Assembly (NCBI GenBank): GCA_964543855.1
Contig: CAZJAD010000057.1
Span: 1 to 13,811 of the forward strand
Source of the DNA: CAZJAD01 sp964543855
Lineage (GTDB): Bacteria; Electryoneota; RPQS01; DYHQ01
Direction of reading: 5' to 3'
DNA: 13,811 nt
Position numbers and translations under genes: made by a program. The notes below the pieces were generated by a model that was not told where the DNA came from, searched no databases, and saw only the letters and a list, made by a program, of their open reading frames with translations. Positions 1 through 6,078 of the stretch are shown here, one piece after another; within the stretch, counting starts at the first letter, position 1, and the number at the start of each line of letters is the position of its first letter.

Positions 1-282
1 GGCCTTGCGAATGTCGGCGAGCTTGTGGGGCGAGCGCTGCCGAACATTCGCGATCATGATTCGCTGCCGCGGCAGAAAGTGCGCAGCCATATCAATAAAG
101 AAACCTGCATCGCGTGTAACGCCTGCTATGTCGCCTGCCGCGACGGCGGGCATATGGCGATGGAGTATGTTGGACAGGAGGAAGTGCCGCGGGTTCTCGA
201 AGAGGAATGCGTGGGCTGCGGACTGTGTGCTCAGGTTTGTCCCGTGGTGGATTGTATTACGATGGAGTTTATACCTGAATAG
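1..282 (+). CDS. preA: PreA-like dihydropyrimidine dehydrogenase subunit, C-terminal ferredoxin part (5' truncated)
   Basis: The frame is open to the left edge, so this is the last 93 residues of a longer protein. It carries two complete 4Fe-4S motifs, CxxCxxCxxxC at fragment residues 36-46 (CIACNACYVAC) and 70-80 (CVGCGLCAQVC). The phrase CRDGGHMAM after the first motif and CPVVDC in the second match the C-terminus of PreA, the catalytic subunit of NAD-dependent dihydropyrimidine dehydrogenase (about 410 residues in E. coli). The preceding stretch LVGRALPNIRDHD resembles the linker after the FMN-binding barrel. PreA works in the cytoplasm with PreT to reduce uracil and thymine reversibly, and the two clusters pass electrons to FMN. 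The barrel and the partner preT lie outside the window. A related ferredoxin-fused dihydroorotate dehydrogenase-type enzyme cannot be excluded. The stop is TAG at 280-282. Confidence 0.85.
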   Translation, partial: GLANVGELVGRALPNIRDHDSLPRQKVRSHINKETCIACNACYVACRDGGHMAMEYVGQEEVPRVLEEECVGCGLCAQVCPVVDCITMEFIPE

Positions 283-286
283 TAAG

Positions 287-1456
287 ATGAGATTCTGTTC
301 AACAGCAATCTCAGCTACGGTCTACTTCTATTCGGCTGCTGTAATGGCGCAGTGGACAGAGCCGGTTCTATTATCTCCGCCTATCAATACAAACCCGCCT
401 GGACAGTACTACTATGCCGCTATCTCGGCAGACGGAAGCATCTTGTGCATGACAATAATTGGTGATCCTGCTGGATATGGTGACGATGACGTGTACATTT
501 CGGAACGAACCGGCGATAGTGCTTGGACAGTGCCAGCAAATGCAGGCCCAAATATCAATAACTGGACGCGGAATTTAAGTCCGTCAATCACCAATGATCG
601 CCAGAGACTCTATTATGTCTCTTGGAGCGGATCTTCCTACGACATTAGAGTGTCAGAGCGCACGGGGCCGAGTTGGGATGATTGGTCGCCGGGTGTGCCG
701 CTTCCTGAGCCGATCAATCGCGGGCGGGAGTTTACGGCACAGATTGGGCACGACGATTCCACATTGATCTTCACCTCCACTGGGCAACCCGGACCTCTGT
801 ATGGTGAGGATGCGATGTACAGTAGCCGCCTGCAGCCTGATGGTACATGGTCAGAGCCCGTCGCGATCGCCCCCCACTTGAACAGCTTGACTGGATCAAT
901 CCATCCATGTCTAACGGATTCCGGGCGGACTCTTGTTTATGCACAATGGATAGGGCTCGACATGGACATCTTATATGCTTTCCACAACAATACAGGTTTC
1001 GGAGAGGCTGTACCCTGTGATTCAACTATCAACGCCTCTTTTTGGGACGGTGGTCCCAGTTGTCCTGTGGATGGTTCCTTGCTCTACTTTGACAGTGCGT
1101 ACCTCAGTCCCTCGGGGGCGCGCAGACTTTTCGTTGCGCGGCGCTGTATTTCGTCTACACCATTGCCACGGCGTACCACAAACACGGCTCCGGGAATCCA
1201 AGTAGTACCAAACTTCGGCGATACCCAAACGCTGTTTCATATTACAATTCCCGAACAGTTCAAAGGTGAGTCCATAAAAATAGTGAATGTTCTGGGACAG
1301 TTGGTCGGTACGATTGCCGCACCGACCCATAGGTCACTCCAATACAGTTGGAGGGGAGGAAGTCATGAAAGACAGACATTACCAAACGGGGTCTATTTTC
1401 TGCTGGTATCGGACAAGCAGAATTCAGCAATAGGCAAACTCACTCTCATCAAGTGA
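287..1456 (+). CDS. Secreted PD40-like beta-propeller protein with T9SS-type sorting tail
   Basis: A 389-residue protein. Residues 1-21 form a signal peptide (hydrophobic run, probable cleavage after AAVMA). Residues about 42-290 contain four to five repeats of the PD40/TolB type, seen as SADGSILC, SITNDRQRLYYVSW, DIRVSERTG and DSGRTLVYAQW, each followed by an aromatic and W..P phrase, which suggests a beta-propeller. Residues about 303-389 form a sorting domain of the T9SS type A kind (KIVNVLGQLVGTI, then LPNGVYFLLV, ending in Lys), so export across the outer membrane is inferred. The frame stays open upstream to position 5, but that part overlaps preA; ATG 287 begins the signal peptide four bases after the preA stop. 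No clear Shine-Dalgarno sequence precedes it. Three 60-base lines counted by hand give 45-47% GC against 58-63% in lines of neighbouring genes. The ligand or function is unknown. Confidence 0.82.
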   Translation: MRFCSTAISATVYFYSAAVMAQWTEPVLLSPPINTNPPGQYYYAAISADGSILCMTIIGDPAGYGDDDVYISERTGDSAWTVPANAGPNINNWTRNLSPSITNDRQRLYYVSWSGSSYDIRVSERTGPSWDDWSPGVPLPEPINRGREFTAQIGHDDSTLIFTSTGQPGPLYGEDAMYSSRLQPDGTWSEPVAIAPHLNSLTGSIHPCLTDSGRTLVYAQWIGLDMDILYAFHNNTGFGEAVPCDSTINASFWDGGPSCPVDGSLLYFDSAYLSPSGARRLFVARRCISSTPLPRRTTNTAPGIQVVPNFGDTQTLFHITIPEQFKGESIKIVNVLGQLVGTIAAPTHRSLQYSWRGGSHERQTLPNGVYFLLVSDKQNSAIGKLTLIK

Positions 1457-1458
1457 GT

Positions 1459-1494
1459 GGGCATATGGCGATGGACTATGTTGGGCAGGAGCAA
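1459..1494 (+). pseudogene. Diverged copy of an internal preA segment
   Basis: These 36 bases match positions 148-183 inside preA at 33 of 36 positions. The same peptide is read from both, GHMAMEYVGQEE in preA and GHMAMDYVGQEQ here, so the differences are one synonymous change and two conservative replacements (E to D, E to Q). The similarity breaks off a few bases later. A Cys-rich-looking continuation (ECEDLRVGC) follows, but it does not align cleanly with the second ferredoxin motif. It lies just after the stop of the beta-propeller gene and just before the scaffold gap. It may be a remnant of a second preA-like gene, or a misassembly product. It is too short to be a functional gene. Confidence 0.55.
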
Positions 1495-1510
1495 GAATGT
1501 GAAGATCTAA

Positions 1511-1535
1511 GGGTCGGCTGCAAGCAGCCGACACC
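1511..1535. repeat. Palindromic hairpin next to the scaffold gap
   Basis: Perfect 9-bp stem at 1513-1521 and 1524-1532 (GTCGGCTGC, loop AA, GCAGCCGAC), extendable by two G-C pairs if A1533 is bulged. No T-run follows. It ends four bases before the run of N, as expected if the contig broke at a dispersed repeat. Confidence 0.7.
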
Positions 1536-1539
1536 GCGA

Positions 1540-1639
1540 NNNNNNNNNNNNNNNNNNNNNNNNNNNNNNNNNNNNNNNNNNNNNNNNNNNNNNNNNNNNN
1601 NNNNNNNNNNNNNNNNNNNNNNNNNNNNNNNNNNNNNNN
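1540..1639. other. Scaffold gap of 100 N
   Basis: Exactly 100 N, the usual placeholder for a gap of unknown size. Reading frames that cross it are artefacts. The left and right parts of the window are joined only by scaffolding evidence that is not visible here. Confidence 0.98.
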
Positions 1640-1644
1640 TTCCG

Positions 1645-1664
1645 GGCAGATCAGGGGATCTGCC
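1645..1664. repeat. Palindromic hairpin, 8-bp stem with AGGG loop
   Basis: GGCAGATC, loop AGGG, GATCTGCC: a perfect 8-bp stem. It is flanked by TTCCGG (1640-1645) on the left and CTCGGCGG (1664-1671) on the right. The same two flanks surround the hairpin at 5918-5936, whose stem sequence is entirely different. Confidence 0.72.
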
Positions 1665-1675
1665 TCGGCGGGAGG

Positions 1676-1702
1676 CGCGCGGGGTGAGGGCACCCCAGCG
1701 CG
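1676..1702. repeat. Palindromic hairpin, 11-bp stem with AGGG loop
   Basis: The inner stem is GGGGTG, loop AGGG, CACCCC (1681-1696). The outer stem pairs CGCGC (1676-1680) with GCGCG (1698-1702), with A1697 bulged. It has the same loop as its neighbour at 1645-1664. No T-run follows. It lies 24 bases upstream of the next gene's start codon, so it would be part of that gene's leader if transcription starts further upstream. Confidence 0.7.
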
Positions 1703-1726
1703 GCGCTGATCAAACGGAGAAATGGA

Positions 1727-2998
1727 ATGATTGTGAGAACGATACTCCGATTCATCGTATGCTTCGTTTTGGCGATGCCGGTGTTTGGGCAGAAGTTGCT
1801 CATACCGATGGATCTGGTTCAGACGGATCATTTGAAGGCGTATGGCGTGGCGTACTATGCGCTCGAACACGGTCTGAATGTCGAATGGCTTCTGAATTTC
1901 CGCAGCGGGTCGTTCATGATGGACTACGCGCCGGAAATCGAGCGCGAGTGTCGTTTGCGTGGGGTCCTGTATGACCAAGTGAGCGCCTCCAATGCCGGGG
2001 CGATTTACGCCGAGATTGAAGAGCAGAACATGGAAGTTGTTCTGCTCGAGAAAGCGCCCAAGGTTGCCATCTACGCTCCGCCGGAAGTGACCGAAGAGCC
2101 GTGGGACGATGCCGTTCACCTCGCACTCGAGTATGCCGAGATTCCGTTTGACCGGCTCTATGATGAGGAGGTGCTGATGGGCAAGCTTTCCAAATACGAC
2201 TGGCTGCACCTCCATCACGAGGATTTCACGGGGCAGTACGGCAAGTTCTACGGGATGTTTCGGTTTGCTCAGTGGTATATTGACGCGCAGCGCAATTCGG
2301 AGGAACGAGCCCGGCGCTTGGGCTTCGCGAAGGTGTCTCAGGAGAAGTTGGCCGTGGCGAAGGCCATCAAGAGCTATACGGGACAGGGCGGGTTTCTGTT
2401 TGCGATGTGCAGTGGTACGGATTCATACGATATCGCACTGGCCGCGGAAGGGACGGATATTTGCGCCGTGCCGTTCGACGGCGACGGTATCGATCCCGAC
2501 TGCCAGCAGAGACTGGACTACTCCAAGTGCCTGGCGTTCGAGAATTTCACACTGATTACGGATCCGATGGTGTACGAGTTTTCGGATATCGATGTGTCGC
2601 CGAGTACCGGCATGACACCACGAGGTGACGAGGGTGATTATTTCACGCTTTTCGACTTTTCGGCCAAGTACGACCCGGTGCCGACGATGCTGACACAGTG
2701 CCACACAGCCGTCGTGAAGGGTTTCATGGGGCAAACGACCGCGTTTCACAGACGCTTCCTGAAACGCTCAACCATGATTCTGGCACAGACGGAAGGCACC
2801 GACGAAGTGAAATACATCCACGGCAACTTCGGCAAGGGAACCTGGACCTTTTTGGGCGGGCACGATCCGGAGGACTATCGTCACCATGTCGGCGATCCCC
2901 CGACGAACCTTGCCCTGCACAAGAATTCCCCGGGGTACCGCCTGATTCTGAACAATGTGCTCTTCCCCGCCGCACGGAAGAAGGAGCTCAAGACCTGA
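1727..2998 (+). CDS. Conserved secreted FCB protein of unknown function (often labelled 'asparagine synthetase B')
   Basis: A 423-residue protein with a signal peptide (residues 1-21, MIVRTILRFIVCFVLAMPVFG). The whole chain resembles a strongly conserved family I recall from Bacteroidota and related phyla, which databases often call asparagine synthetase B. I see neither the N-terminal Cys of a class II glutaminase nor the SGGxDS ATP-pyrophosphatase loop of AsnB, and a signal peptide does not fit, so I do not adopt that name. Striking blocks are LIPMDLVQTDHLKAYG (25-40), HLHHEDFTGQYGKF (161-174), GGFLFAMCSGTDSYD (221-235), FSDIDV (285-290), and GHDPEDY...VGDPP (378-392). The block around Cys228 resembles the nucleophile elbow of class I amidotransferase-like or DJ-1/PfpI folds, which is inference. 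The start is ATG 1727, with GGAGA at 1716-1720 six bases before it; ATG 1722 is out of frame. The stop is 31 bases before the next gene. Confidence 0.83.
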   Translation: MIVRTILRFIVCFVLAMPVFGQKLLIPMDLVQTDHLKAYGVAYYALEHGLNVEWLLNFRSGSFMMDYAPEIERECRLRGVLYDQVSASNAGAIYAEIEEQNMEVVLLEKAPKVAIYAPPEVTEEPWDDAVHLALEYAEIPFDRLYDEEVLMGKLSKYDWLHLHHEDFTGQYGKFYGMFRFAQWYIDAQRNSEERARRLGFAKVSQEKLAVAKAIKSYTGQGGFLFAMCSGTDSYDIALAAEGTDICAVPFDGDGIDPDCQQRLDYSKCLAFENFTLITDPMVYEFSDIDVSPSTGMTPRGDEGDYFTLFDFSAKYDPVPTMLTQCHTAVVKGFMGQTTAFHRRFLKRSTMILAQTEGTDEVKYIHGNFGKGTWTFLGGHDPEDYRHHVGDPPTNLALHKNSPGYRLILNNVLFPAARKKELKT

Positions 2999-3018
2999 CG
3001 CGTGGGAGAGAATTCTTC

Positions 3019-3024
3019 AGGGAG
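3019..3024 (+). promoter_or_regulatory. Ribosome binding site fixing the C25-like gene start
   Basis: AGGGAG lies five bases before ATG 3030. It favours this start over in-frame upstream codons from 2955, which overlap the preceding gene and would bury the signal peptide. Confidence 0.7.
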
Positions 3025-3029
3025 CTATC

Positions 3030-4475
3030 ATGTCACGCTGCCCACATCTCTCCATTCTGCTGAGCCTGATTATTGTCTCTTGCGCGGCTTATGCAGATTT
3101 GCATGACCCGGATAACAGCGCGGACTACCTGATTGTGACAACGAGTGAGCTGATTGAGAATTATCCGTGGATCACACAGCTTGCCGATTGGCGCGACCAG
3201 CACGGGCGGGTTTCCATGGTGGTGTCGGTCGAAGATGTCTGGGATGAATTCGGGGATGGAAGCCGGTCCGATACGGTGCTGAAGGACTTCCTGCACTATG
3301 CACGTTTGAACTGGCAGCCGCCGCAGCTTCGCGATGTCTTTATCATCGGATTTCATGATGTCGTGCCGTCGCATGTGGAGAGTGACGACTTCCCGTGGGA
3401 TATGCTTTATTTGTCTGACCTGTTCTATGCCACCGATCCCGAATCGACGAACTACATGCCGGTCCTAAGCATTGGGAGGCTGCCCTGGTGTCCTCCCCAC
3501 TCACCTGCACTCTGGAATTATCTTGCGAAAGTTGTGGCGTATGAATCGGCGGGGACGGCTGCCTGGCAGACGCGGGTTCACTTGATCGCAGATCACTATG
3601 ACGGCTTTTTCACATACTGGCAAGATTGTGAGTTGTTTGCAGAGGTCGTTTCCGACTGTTGTTCCATCGAGCGAGACTATCTGGATTTTCCTGTCGGCGA
3701 TCCGTGGCATGGGGATCGGGACGAGATTTTGGAGAATTTCCAGGCGGGGAGTTACCTGTTGTCCTTTTGGGGCCCCGGCGATGGAGGAATGTGGTCCTCG
3801 CTTGGCTTTGATTCAACAGACTTTGCCGCACTGACCAATGAGGACCGACTGCCCATTGCCGTTGGAGTGCACTTAGACATATCCTATGATGACTTCGAAT
3901 TGGGCGGCATACCGGCTGCGCTGATCGCCAATCCGGATGGCGGGGCTATCGCTTACTTCGGCTGGAGTTTAGTGGCATGGTATGAACCGGGGCGGGATTT
4001 CAGATGTTCCTTGGTTGAACAGGCGACATCGGATTCGGTTCAAACACTGGGAGAAATCTGGCGGCGAACGGAGGAGAACTACATCCGGGAATGGGGAGTC
4101 TCGAGTGACTATCATCGGCAGATGGCGTTTGGTTGCATGCTGATGGGAGACCCCGGCTTGCAGTTGTCGGGGAGTGTTTCGCCAGTTTACAAGGATGCCC
4201 CGACGATCCCGGATGATTTCTGTTTTGAGGGGAACTATCCGAATCCGTTCAATGCCGTCACGAAGATATCGTTTCGCGTGAGTCATGCGACGAGGATTTT
4301 GCTGAAGATTTACGATGTGTTGGGGCGTGAGGTAGAGACGCTTGTGGATGGTTCAGTAGTTGCGGGATCGCATACGGTCTTGTGGAATGCGGCAGCGACG
4401 CCGTCAGGGATATATTTCTGCCGAATGGAGGCGCCGGGATTCGCGCAGACCCAGAAGATGGTGTTTATCAAATAA
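3030..4475 (+). CDS. Gingipain-like (peptidase C25) protein lacking catalytic His and Cys, T9SS sorting tail
   Basis: A 481-residue protein with a signal peptide (1-22, cleavage near AYA). Residues about 31-380 follow the C25/gingipain plan: DYLIVTTSELI (32-42), DVFIIGFHDVVPSH (102-115), IGRLP (148-152), ALTNEDRLP (267-275), ANPDGGAIAYFG (300-311) and LMGDPGLQL (371-379). In active gingipains the dyad is the His of YTGHG and the Cys of LPFIFDVAC. Here the first site reads FWGPG with Pro249 for His, and after LP (274-275) the stretch IAVGVHLDISYDDF contains no Cys; Leu282 sits at that position in a gapless alignment. Family membership is clear, but peptidase activity is unlikely. Residues about 394-481 form a T9SS type A domain (NYPNPFN 402-408, YDVLGREVETL 428-438, terminal Lys), so outer-membrane export is inferred. 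It could be a binding or structural pseudoprotease. IVSC at residues 15-18 weakly resembles a lipobox, but SPI processing is preferred. Confidence 0.85.
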   Translation: MSRCPHLSILLSLIIVSCAAYADLHDPDNSADYLIVTTSELIENYPWITQLADWRDQHGRVSMVVSVEDVWDEFGDGSRSDTVLKDFLHYARLNWQPPQLRDVFIIGFHDVVPSHVESDDFPWDMLYLSDLFYATDPESTNYMPVLSIGRLPWCPPHSPALWNYLAKVVAYESAGTAAWQTRVHLIADHYDGFFTYWQDCELFAEVVSDCCSIERDYLDFPVGDPWHGDRDEILENFQAGSYLLSFWGPGDGGMWSSLGFDSTDFAALTNEDRLPIAVGVHLDISYDDFELGGIPAALIANPDGGAIAYFGWSLVAWYEPGRDFRCSLVEQATSDSVQTLGEIWRRTEENYIREWGVSSDYHRQMAFGCMLMGDPGLQLSGSVSPVYKDAPTIPDDFCFEGNYPNPFNAVTKISFRVSHATRILLKIYDVLGREVETLVDGSVVAGSHTVLWNAAATPSGIYFCRMEAPGFAQTQKMVFIK

Positions 4476-4494
4476 TCCATATTCTTCTTCTTGG

Positions 4495-4512
4495 GCGGGT
4501 CGAGTGATCCGC
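4495..4512. repeat. Intergenic hairpin, 7-bp stem with one wobble
   Basis: GCGGGTC, loop GAGT, GATCCGC: seven pairs including one G-T wobble. The left arm nearly equals that of the hairpin at 5974-5995. It lies between the C25-like gene and the lipoprotein gene. No T-run follows, so it is a probable weaker member of the same repeat family. Confidence 0.5.
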
Positions 4513-4519
4513 TGTCTAT

Positions 4520-4528
4520 GGAGGGGAG
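4520..4528 (+). promoter_or_regulatory. Ribosome binding site fixing the lipoprotein start
   Basis: GGAGGGGAG ends seven bases before ATG 4536. It selects that start over the in-frame ATGs at 4491 and 4518, the latter of which overlaps this site. Confidence 0.75.
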
Positions 4529-4535
4529 ATCAAGT

Positions 4536-5906
4536 ATGGTTCAATTCCGAAGCGGGATGTTCGTCACAGCAACCGTTTTGTTTACCGCGTTTCTGTTAGG
4601 CTGTTTCACTGGCTGCGATGAAGACGAGGAGCCGTGGCCTCCTCCCAGCGTGGCGGGCACGTACTACGGCATCGGCAACTTCGGCGCCGGAGACCAGAGT
4701 GTCAGACTCGTCATCCAAGCAAGCTACTCGACGAGTCTGGGCGGAGGCTCCGGCCGGTATGCCTCGGTTGAGGCTGTTGCGCAGACGCTGTCGGGCTTGA
4801 TAAGCTATGGCGGCGACACCTACACTATCTCGGGCACCGCGGAGGATGATTCGGTAGACATTGCCTGGACAACCGCCGAAGGCATTTGGATGCTTTCGGG
4901 TACCTGGGACGAAGAGGGTATCCTCGGCGTGACGACCGGTCCCGGCGGAACCTACGACTTCGTCGCGTACCGGCAGCCCGCCGGAGGGAACAACATTACC
5001 GGCGTATGGCACGGCTGGTTCGAATCGACCGAAGGATCGGATCATGGCTTTCTCCTTGGCCACCTTATCCAATCTGACAGCGTTATCACTGGATTTCTTG
5101 TCACCTCGTTCGAGGACACTTTCATGATTTCGGACGGGAGTTTCCAGGAACCTATCATCGCAATATCGGCGGCCGATTCAAGTAGCGAACTGACCGCTAC
5201 GATCGTGTTGGGTGGGCTTCTTGTGACGGCCGACAGCGCGACCGGGACCTACAACTTCATCTGGGAGGGCGGCAGCGACGCGGGCACTTGGGACCTTGTG
5301 CGCACAACAAACGGCGATCCAGAGCCGCCAGATACCGGTGATGCGTTTTCGGGACTTCTTGGTGTGGTCTATATCAGAGAAGGAATCTTTCTCAGTGCGA
5401 GCGGCGCCAGCGTGTACTGGGAGATTGGTGGAGAAGGCGTGACCGGTGCAACGATCACGGTCAATGGGGTCACGGTGCAGGAACTTGGCAGCGGGTCCTA
5501 CCTCACAATGGCAGGAGCACTAACCGTTGTTCCGGGCGAGGAGTACACTTTCAGCGTGTATCATCCTGATTACGGGAGCACATCGGGAACGGCCCAGGTG
5601 CCCGGTAATTTCGATGTGACCGCGCCGCTTCCTGATTCGGTCATTACACTGGGAGAAGACCTGGTCGTAACTCTTACCGAGTCCGCCGGAGCCACTTTCT
5701 ACACGGCCATGCTCGAGGGTAATGGAGCGTTCGGTGTAGTCGAAGCACCGGCTACATCTATCACACTGTCTGGCTCCGACATTCAGACCGCCGGTGATGA
5801 TGTGCTGGAAGTTGAGGCGATGTGGGGCGACTACAGTCTCTGGCAGGAGAGTGGAACGGGGTGTTTCGGTCTGTACGGCAAGGTAGTGACTGTCACGGTT
5901 CAGTAG
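4536..5906 (+). CDS. Predicted lipoprotein with two repeated beta-rich modules
   Basis: A 456-residue protein. The N-terminus has a hydrophobic run and two possible lipobox cysteines, Cys23 (LLGC) and Cys27 (FTGC). The acidic DEDEEP after Cys27 resembles the export signal after the lipid Cys in Bacteroidota surface lipoproteins, so surface exposure is possible. Residues about 39-145 and 154-257 look like two copies of one module: they open with VAGTYYG and ITGVWHG, and close with GTYDFVAY and GTYNFIW. Residues about 267-456 are also beta-rich and contain GATITVNGVTVQEL (304-317) and YTFSVYHPDYGSTSG (337-351), as in Ig-like or carboxypeptidase-regulatory-like domains. I recognise no enzymatic motif and no family name. 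It follows the C25-like gene by 60 bases, in the same direction, and may be co-transcribed with it. Confidence 0.78.
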   Translation: MVQFRSGMFVTATVLFTAFLLGCFTGCDEDEEPWPPPSVAGTYYGIGNFGAGDQSVRLVIQASYSTSLGGGSGRYASVEAVAQTLSGLISYGGDTYTISGTAEDDSVDIAWTTAEGIWMLSGTWDEEGILGVTTGPGGTYDFVAYRQPAGGNNITGVWHGWFESTEGSDHGFLLGHLIQSDSVITGFLVTSFEDTFMISDGSFQEPIIAISAADSSSELTATIVLGGLLVTADSATGTYNFIWEGGSDAGTWDLVRTTNGDPEPPDTGDAFSGLLGVVYIREGIFLSASGASVYWEIGGEGVTGATITVNGVTVQELGSGSYLTMAGALTVVPGEEYTFSVYHPDYGSTSGTAQVPGNFDVTAPLPDSVITLGEDLVVTLTESAGATFYTAMLEGNGAFGVVEAPATSITLSGSDIQTAGDDVLEVEAMWGDYSLWQESGTGCFGLYGKVVTVTVQ

Positions 5907-5917
5907 GTTTTATTCCG

Positions 5918-5936
5918 GCCGGGTTTGGAACCCGGC
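5918..5936. repeat. Hairpin with 8-bp stem and TGG loop
   Basis: GCCGGGTT, loop TGG, AACCCGGC: a perfect stem. It is flanked by TTCCGG and CTCGGCGG exactly as at 1640-1671. Confidence 0.75.
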
Positions 5937-5973
5937 TCGGCGGAGAAGTCCCTATTCCGGCCGCCCGAATCCA

Positions 5974-5995
5974 TTGCGGGTCTGGAGACCCACAA
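5974..5995. repeat. Hairpin with 10-position stem and GG loop
   Basis: Core GGGTCT, loop GG, AGACCC (5978-5991). The outer TTG pairs with CAA across one C-A mismatch (5977 and 5992). Confidence 0.7.
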
Positions 5996-6006
5996 CGGCG
6001 TTTATG

Positions 6007-6025
6007 CCGCGACCGGAGGTCGCGG
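6007..6025. repeat. Hairpin with 8-bp stem and GGA loop
   Basis: CCGCGACC, loop GGA, GGTCGCGG: a perfect stem, 53 bases upstream of the next start codon. The sequence that follows (GTAGTAAC) is not a T-run, so this is not an intrinsic terminator. Confidence 0.72.
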
Positions 6026-6078
6026 GTAGTAACAAGTAACTGCAAATTCCAAAGATAATTAGACGGGAAAGAGTTGCT

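Larger units (their letters stand above)
5911..6025. repeat. Intergenic cluster of three variable-stem hairpins
   Basis: The 172-base space between the lipoprotein and the first DUF3857 gene is largely filled by three hairpins (5918-5936, 5974-5995, 6007-6025). An 11-base direct repeat, TATTCCGGCCG, occurs at 5911-5921 and 5953-5963. The first is followed by a hairpin at once, the second after a short spacer. Stem sequences differ but all loops contain GG. No T-run follows any of them. Confidence 0.75.

Noticed and set aside
5..286. Upstream extension of the beta-propeller frame to position 5
   Set aside because: This part overlaps the well-supported preA ferredoxin region in another frame, and the signal peptide begins at 287.
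1424..2218. Minus-strand reading frame of 264 residues and a plus-strand frame at 1453-1974, both crossing the N run
   Set aside because: Each runs through 100 N, which adds unknown residues without a stop, and each is out of frame with the clear gene at 1727-2998.
1727..2998. Annotation as asparagine synthetase B
   Set aside because: There is no N-terminal catalytic Cys glutaminase domain, no SGGxDS ATP-pyrophosphatase loop, and the protein is exported.
1513..6025. Intergenic hairpins as Rho-independent terminators
   Set aside because: None is followed by a run of T on either strand.
5911..6025. Hairpin cluster as a CRISPR array
   Set aside because: Only one short direct repeat pair is present, stems differ between units, there is no regular spacer length, and no cas gene is in the window.
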